A DNA stretch of 64,000 bases from Rhizomicrobium electricum (GTDB taxonomy: Bacteria; Pseudomonadota; Alphaproteobacteria; Micropepsales; Micropepsaceae), in assembly GCF_011762045.1 (NCBI RefSeq), contig NZ_JAASQS010000003.1:62001-126000 (forward strand), written 5' to 3'. The notes below the pieces were generated by a model that saw only the letters and a list, made by a program, of their open reading frames with translations, did not search any database and had not been told where the DNA came from. Numbering within the stretch: the first letter of the stretch is position 1; each line of letters opens with the position of its first letter. The translations under genes and the position numbers were made by a program. Shown here piece by piece: positions 39,101-45,100 of this stretch.

Positions 39101-42100
39101 TGCCACCGCCCCAGCCGCCGTCGAGCGAATTGTCCTGCGCGTCGCCGGTGATGGAATCGTTGCTCCTGCTGCCCGTCACATTCCGGATATTGAGCAGAGT
39201 GTCCGTTCCGCCGTGCCCGTCCGAGGCCGTGCCGGCCGCAAGGTCGACCACCACGCCCGTATCGGTTCCGCGGAAGTCGTAGCGGACCGTGTTGTTTCCG
39301 CCAGCGCCATCGATCGTGTCGTTGCCGCCGCTGCCTTCGAAGCTGTCGTCGCCCGCGCCGCCGAGGAGCGAGTCATCGTTGTTCGAGCCGACAACCATGC
39401 TGATGCCGACGAGCGTGTCGTGGCCGCCGAAGCCATCGGTAACTTCTCCAGCGCCGAGATCGACGGATATGCCGGACGGGTCGCGGTCGTAGAGCGCAAT
39501 ACCGCCAGTGGCGACGAGCGAGTCATTGCCGGCGCCGCCGGTCAACTGCGTGCCGTTGGTCCCGACCAAGGTGTCGTCAAATGCCGAGCCACCGATCTCA
39601 TTGATGTGGGAGAACTGATCCGTCGTTCCCCACCCATCCTTCGCAATTCCGGTCGTCAGATCGACGTTCACGCCCGTCGGGCTGTCGTCGTATTGGATGA
39701 CGTTGTAGCTGTACTCGGTTCCGACGATGGTGTCGTTGCCTTCGCCGCCGATCACGCGGATGCCGGTTCCAGAGATGGAATCGTCCCCGGCGCCGCCATC
39801 GAAATTCATATTCGAGCCGGTAAGCTGATCGTCATAGCCGGTTCCGACGATGGTCTGGAAGCCGGAGATCGAATCCGTTCCGTTGACGCCCTTGTCGACC
39901 ACGCCCATATCGCGATTTACGGACACCGATGCGTTGAGGTCGCTGTAGTCCAGCCTGCCATCCCAGCTATGCTGAATGGTATCGTTGCCGGCACTGCCCA
40001 TGATGACGTTGCGGCCGTTGCCGGAAATGGAATCGTCGCCGTCGCCGCCACTGACCGTGTTATCCGATCCGCCGACGCTGATGACGTCGTTTCCGGCCCC
40101 ACCCATCAAATGGCTGGAATGGTCGAAGTCGGACAGCGTGTCTGCGCCGGCACCGCCGTCGACCGTCGCGTACGACCCCGTCATCAGAGTGTCGTTTCCA
40201 TCCCCGCCTTGCAGCGAGGCGCCAATGCCGCTGTTACCGGCCCAGAGTGAATCGTCGCCCGCGCCGCCCTCCAGCGTCGCGTTGCCGTTGGTCGCTAGCG
40301 TATCGTTGCCTTCGCCGCCCTGCAGCGAAGTCGCATAATTGTTGTTTCCTGCCCAAAGGGAATCGTTGCCCTCGCCGCCATCCAGCGTGCCGGCGCCGTT
40401 GACGCTGATAGTGTCCGCTCCGGCACCACCGAAGATCGAGTCGGTGAAGAAGCCATTGCCCCAGCCGTTGATGGAGTCGTTGCCGTCGCCGCCGTCGATC
40501 GTCGCGTTGCCCGAGTTATAGCTGTTCTGGTCGATGCGGTCGTCGCCTGCACCCGCCTGGATCGAGTCATTTCCGGTGCCGACATAGAAGCTGTCGTTCC
40601 CATCGCCGCCGACCACGGTATCGTTGCCGTCACCGCCATAGAGGGAATCGTTGCCGAGCCCGCCGACGATCGAGTCATCGCCGCCAAAGCCGTCGATCAT
40701 ATCGCCCGCATTATTGCCGACGATCGTGTCTGCGTGATCGGTGCCGCCGTACTGCGTCATGCCGTCCGGCAGTACGACGTTCACCCCTGACTGCGGATTG
40801 AAGGCCGGTGAGAAGTTGTCGCTTGTGAAGTCGCCGACCCGCGTATTGTCGAGGTTGAGGACAGTCATCCAGCCGCTGGATGTTCCAATCCCATCCTGAT
40901 CGATCTGCAAATAGGTCACAGGCGCCGCACCAAGGCCGGTGATGTCGAACGTCATCGTCCCGTTGACGAACAGACCACGGCCGTTTCCGTTCTCGCCGTC
41001 ACCGGTTGCGGATGTGGTGGCATCCAGCGTCGTGCCGTTGAGAGAAATGGACTGGACGTACAGATTGCGGTCCTGCCCGGTCCCTTCATTGCGGTCATTG
41101 GTGAAGCTGATGTTCACCGAGTGAGCGGCGCTGAAGTCGCCCCAGATCGAGTAGGTCTGCCAGCTCACATTGTGCTGCGCGCTGACGTCAAAGTAGCCAA
41201 AGTCTCGTCCGTCGACGACGAGGTGCATGAGCGGATTGCCCATATAAGCGTCGCCGGAGATCTTGATCGTCAGGGGTTCCCCCGCCTGAACAAGACGCAC
41301 GTGTCCCGTCTCAAACGGATTGCTGCCTGCGGTATAGCCGACAAGGCCCGTCAACTTGGCAGTAAGGTCGATCACATCGCCGCCAGAACCGGCCTGGAAG
41401 TCGGTGATCCTGTCGATCGGACCATAGCTGCCGCCGCTCAGCTGATACGCGTCGCGGCCGTCGCCGCCGGACAGCACGTTGCTCATGCCGGAAGCGACAT
41501 TGAGGAACAGATCGTCGCCCGATCCGCCCACTTCGGAGTTGTTGCCCTGTCCGCCGTCGATCGTGTCGTTGCCGCCGGCTCCAACCAGCGTATCGCCGCC
41601 GTAACTGCCGAGAAGCAGATTGCCCTGTGCATCGCCGACAATGGAGTCGTTCCACGTCGAACCACTGACCGCCTCGATGTTGACCAAGGTGTCGTGACCG
41701 CCCGAACTGTCGGTGGCCTGACCGGCACCGAGATCGACCGTTACCGCGCTGGTGTCGTTCTGATAGCTGACCAGATTGCCGCCGGAGGCGCCGCCATCAA
41801 TGCTGTCGCTGCCGGCACCGCCTGCCAGCGTGTCGGCACCGTCGCCGCCTGCCAGCGTATCATTGCCACTGTTGCCCTCGAGGCTGTCGTTGCCGCCCGC
41901 GCCGTCAATTGTGTCGTTGCCATCGTTTCCGATGATCGTATCGTTGCCCGGACCACCGATGATGGTGTCTGCCCACGATGTACCGACGTGATAGCTGTCG
42001 CCATCCGGCAGAGTGATGTTCTCGCCGACCGCGACGACAACGGCAGGCTGGAATCCCTGCGCAATATTCTGCGTCGTGAGCTGGCTCGCATCGGTATTCT

Positions 42101-45100
42101 GCAGAACCAGCAGGTCACGCCAACTGTAGGCGGTGCTGGCCGGTCCGTCGCGATCGATCTGGAGGATTGCATCCGCTCCGACCTGCACGAACCGCAGATA
42201 CCCGGTGGCAAACGGATCCTGAATGCCGAGACCCGGCATTTGCGACGTGGCGTTGGAGAGATCAAGCACGTCGCCGCCGCTTCCGGCTTGGAAATCCGTG
42301 ATCGTATCGGTCGCGCCGACATTGAGCACGAAGCTGTCGCGCCCTTCGCCGCCGGTGAGTGTGGCGTTGCCAATGGATGAAACGTTGAAGAAACGGTCGT
42401 CACCAGCGCCGCCAATTTCAACATTGCCTAAGCCTGACGTGTCATTGAAGGAATCGTTACCCGCTCCGCCGACCATCGTGTCGGCGCCATCGCCGCCCGA
42501 GAGGGAGTCGTTGCCGGCGGACGCATCAATAGAATCGTTGCCGGGATTTCCGAAGATCGAGTCGTTGCCGGCTCCGCCTTGGATCGTATCGGCATACGGC
42601 GTGCCGTAATGCACTCCGCCGCTGTCGCCCATCGTGTAATTTTCGGGCGAACCGGTCGCGCCATGCGGATCCCAGTGCTGCAGGATGTTTTCGAACGTCA
42701 ACGACGCGGCATTGGTGTTTTGCAGGATGAGAACCGTGCGCGGCGACGCCATGCCTGCGCCATCGGGGTCGAATTGCAGGACGGTATCGGTACCCTGCTG
42801 CACGAATTGGAGATGCCCAGAGGCAAACGGATTCTGACCCGAGACATAGTTGGTGAACGCATAGGCCAGATAGGTGATGTCGATCCGGTCGCCACCGGCA
42901 CCGGCCGTAAAGTCGGTGATAATGTCGGCCACGCCGTTCGGATTTACGAAGAAGATATCGCTGCCCGTACCGCCGCTCAGCGTGTTGCCACTGCTGTTGG
43001 AGACGTTCTGGAAGACGTCGTCACCAGCACCGCCGCTCTCGCTGTTGGATCCGGCATTGTCGGACAGCGTGTCGTTGAACGCCCCGCCGATCGCCGTGTC
43101 ATTACCGGCGCCGCCAGCCAAGTAACTGCCGACCGTAGCCGTGCTGCCGTCGAGCGAGTCATTTCCGTTGCCGCCATTCAGCGAGGCCATCATGTTGCCG
43201 ACGGCCATCAGCGTATCGTTGCCCTCACCGCCATTGACGTTGCCGCCAGAGGCTTGCAGCAGATCATCACCGCCCTGGCCGTAAATCGTATCCCGGCCGC
43301 CATTGCCGATGATGGTGTTGGAACCGTCATTGCCTACGATCGTGTCGTTGAATGTCGAGCCAATCGCGTTCTGGAGATTGATACTGTCGATACCACCGGA
43401 ACTGTCAGTCGCAGAACCGGACGCGAGATTGACGTTCACACCGGCCGTATCATTCGCATAGGAAACGAAATCGTTGCCGTCCGCCAGCAGGGTGTCATTG
43501 CCCGAACCACCGATCAGCGTGCTGCGTCCAGCGCCGTCCCAGGCCTGGATATTGTCGTCACCGGCACCACCCATGAGGAGGTTGTCGCCGGCCCATATGC
43601 CCATCGAGTCCGCACCAGCGCCGCCGTCGATCGTGGCGGAGGTCGGAGTACCGTAAATCTGGTCGTTGCCGTCGCCGCCGAGCAACAGCGGCGTTCCGCC
43701 CCAACCGGCCAAGCAGTCGTCACCAGATCCACCGTCCAGCGTGTAAGCGCCGGCGCCGCTCGCCAGCGTGTCGTTGCCGCCGCCTCCGAGGACGGAATCG
43801 TTACCGGCCTGGCCCCAGTAGTTGTTGTTTTGGTCGTTGCCAATCACCGTGTCGGCAGACTCGTAACCTACGACGTTTTCGATGTTGACCAGAGAGTCGG
43901 TTCCGCCCCAGCCGTCTTGCGCGGTGCCGGTAACGAGATCGACATACACGCCGGTCGGCGACCACCAGTAGGAGACGGTATCGGAATCGCCGGCGCCGCC
44001 GTCGATCGTGTCGTTTCCTGCCATGCCGTCGAAGGATTCATTGGCGCTGCCGCCGAGCATCGAGTCGTTGAAGGAGCTGCCGCCGACCATCTCGATGTTG
44101 CTGAGGACGTCATGGCCGCCGCTGCCGTCGGTGGCATTGCCGGTAGCAAGATCGACCGTCACGCCGGCCGTATCAAAACGATAATCGGCCATGTCGGATT
44201 GGCCGCCGCCGCCGTCGATGGTGTCGTCTCCGGCCATGCCGATGAAGGTATTGTTTTGGTCGTTGCCGAGCAGCGAGTCGTTGAACGCACTTCCGAAAGC
44301 GCCTTCGATATTGATCAGCACATCGTGGCCGCCACTGCCGTCGGTGGCATTGCCGGTCGTAAGGTCGACCGTGATAGCTGCAGCCGCCGTCCGGTAATCG
44401 GCGTTGTCAGATCCGTCGCCGCCATCCAGCGTGTCGTCACCCGCTCCACCGGAGAGAACATCGTTGCCCTCGTGGCCCGCCAGACTGTTTGCCCCGTCCG
44501 TACCGATGAGCGTGTCATCGAACTTCGAACCGTTGGCATTTTGAATGTTGTGCAACTCGTCGGTCGCACCTGTCCCGTCGATAGCCGTACCGAGCGAGAG
44601 ATCCACCAAAACGGCACTCGGATCGTTGTTGTAATAGACCGTGTTGTTGCCGCCGGCGCCATCAATGGTGTCGGCGCCGCCCATGCCCATGAAGCCGTCA
44701 TCGGCGCTGCTGCCGGTGAGATGGTCCGCGGCGCTCGATCCGATCGCGCCATTGATACCGACCAGAGTGTCGACGCCGCTGCTCTGGGTCGCCGATCCGG
44801 CGGCCAGATCGACTGTGACACCGGTCGTGTCGTCTGAATAATCCGCCACGACGAAGCCACCGTTGCCGACGAGACTGTCGTTGCCAGTTCCGCCCGAGAG
44901 GCGGGAAACACCCGTGCCGCCATCCGCTACAAGCGTGTCGTCTCCGTAGCCTCCAATCAGGTAATCGTCGCCCGTACCGCCGACCAGGCAGTCATTGCCT
45001 GCGCCATCGGCACCAGAGACGGTAACGATTTGGCGAGCCCCACCGTTGCTATTGCCGTAGGGTCCATACCAGGCATCGCCGTAAATCGTGTCCGACCCGG

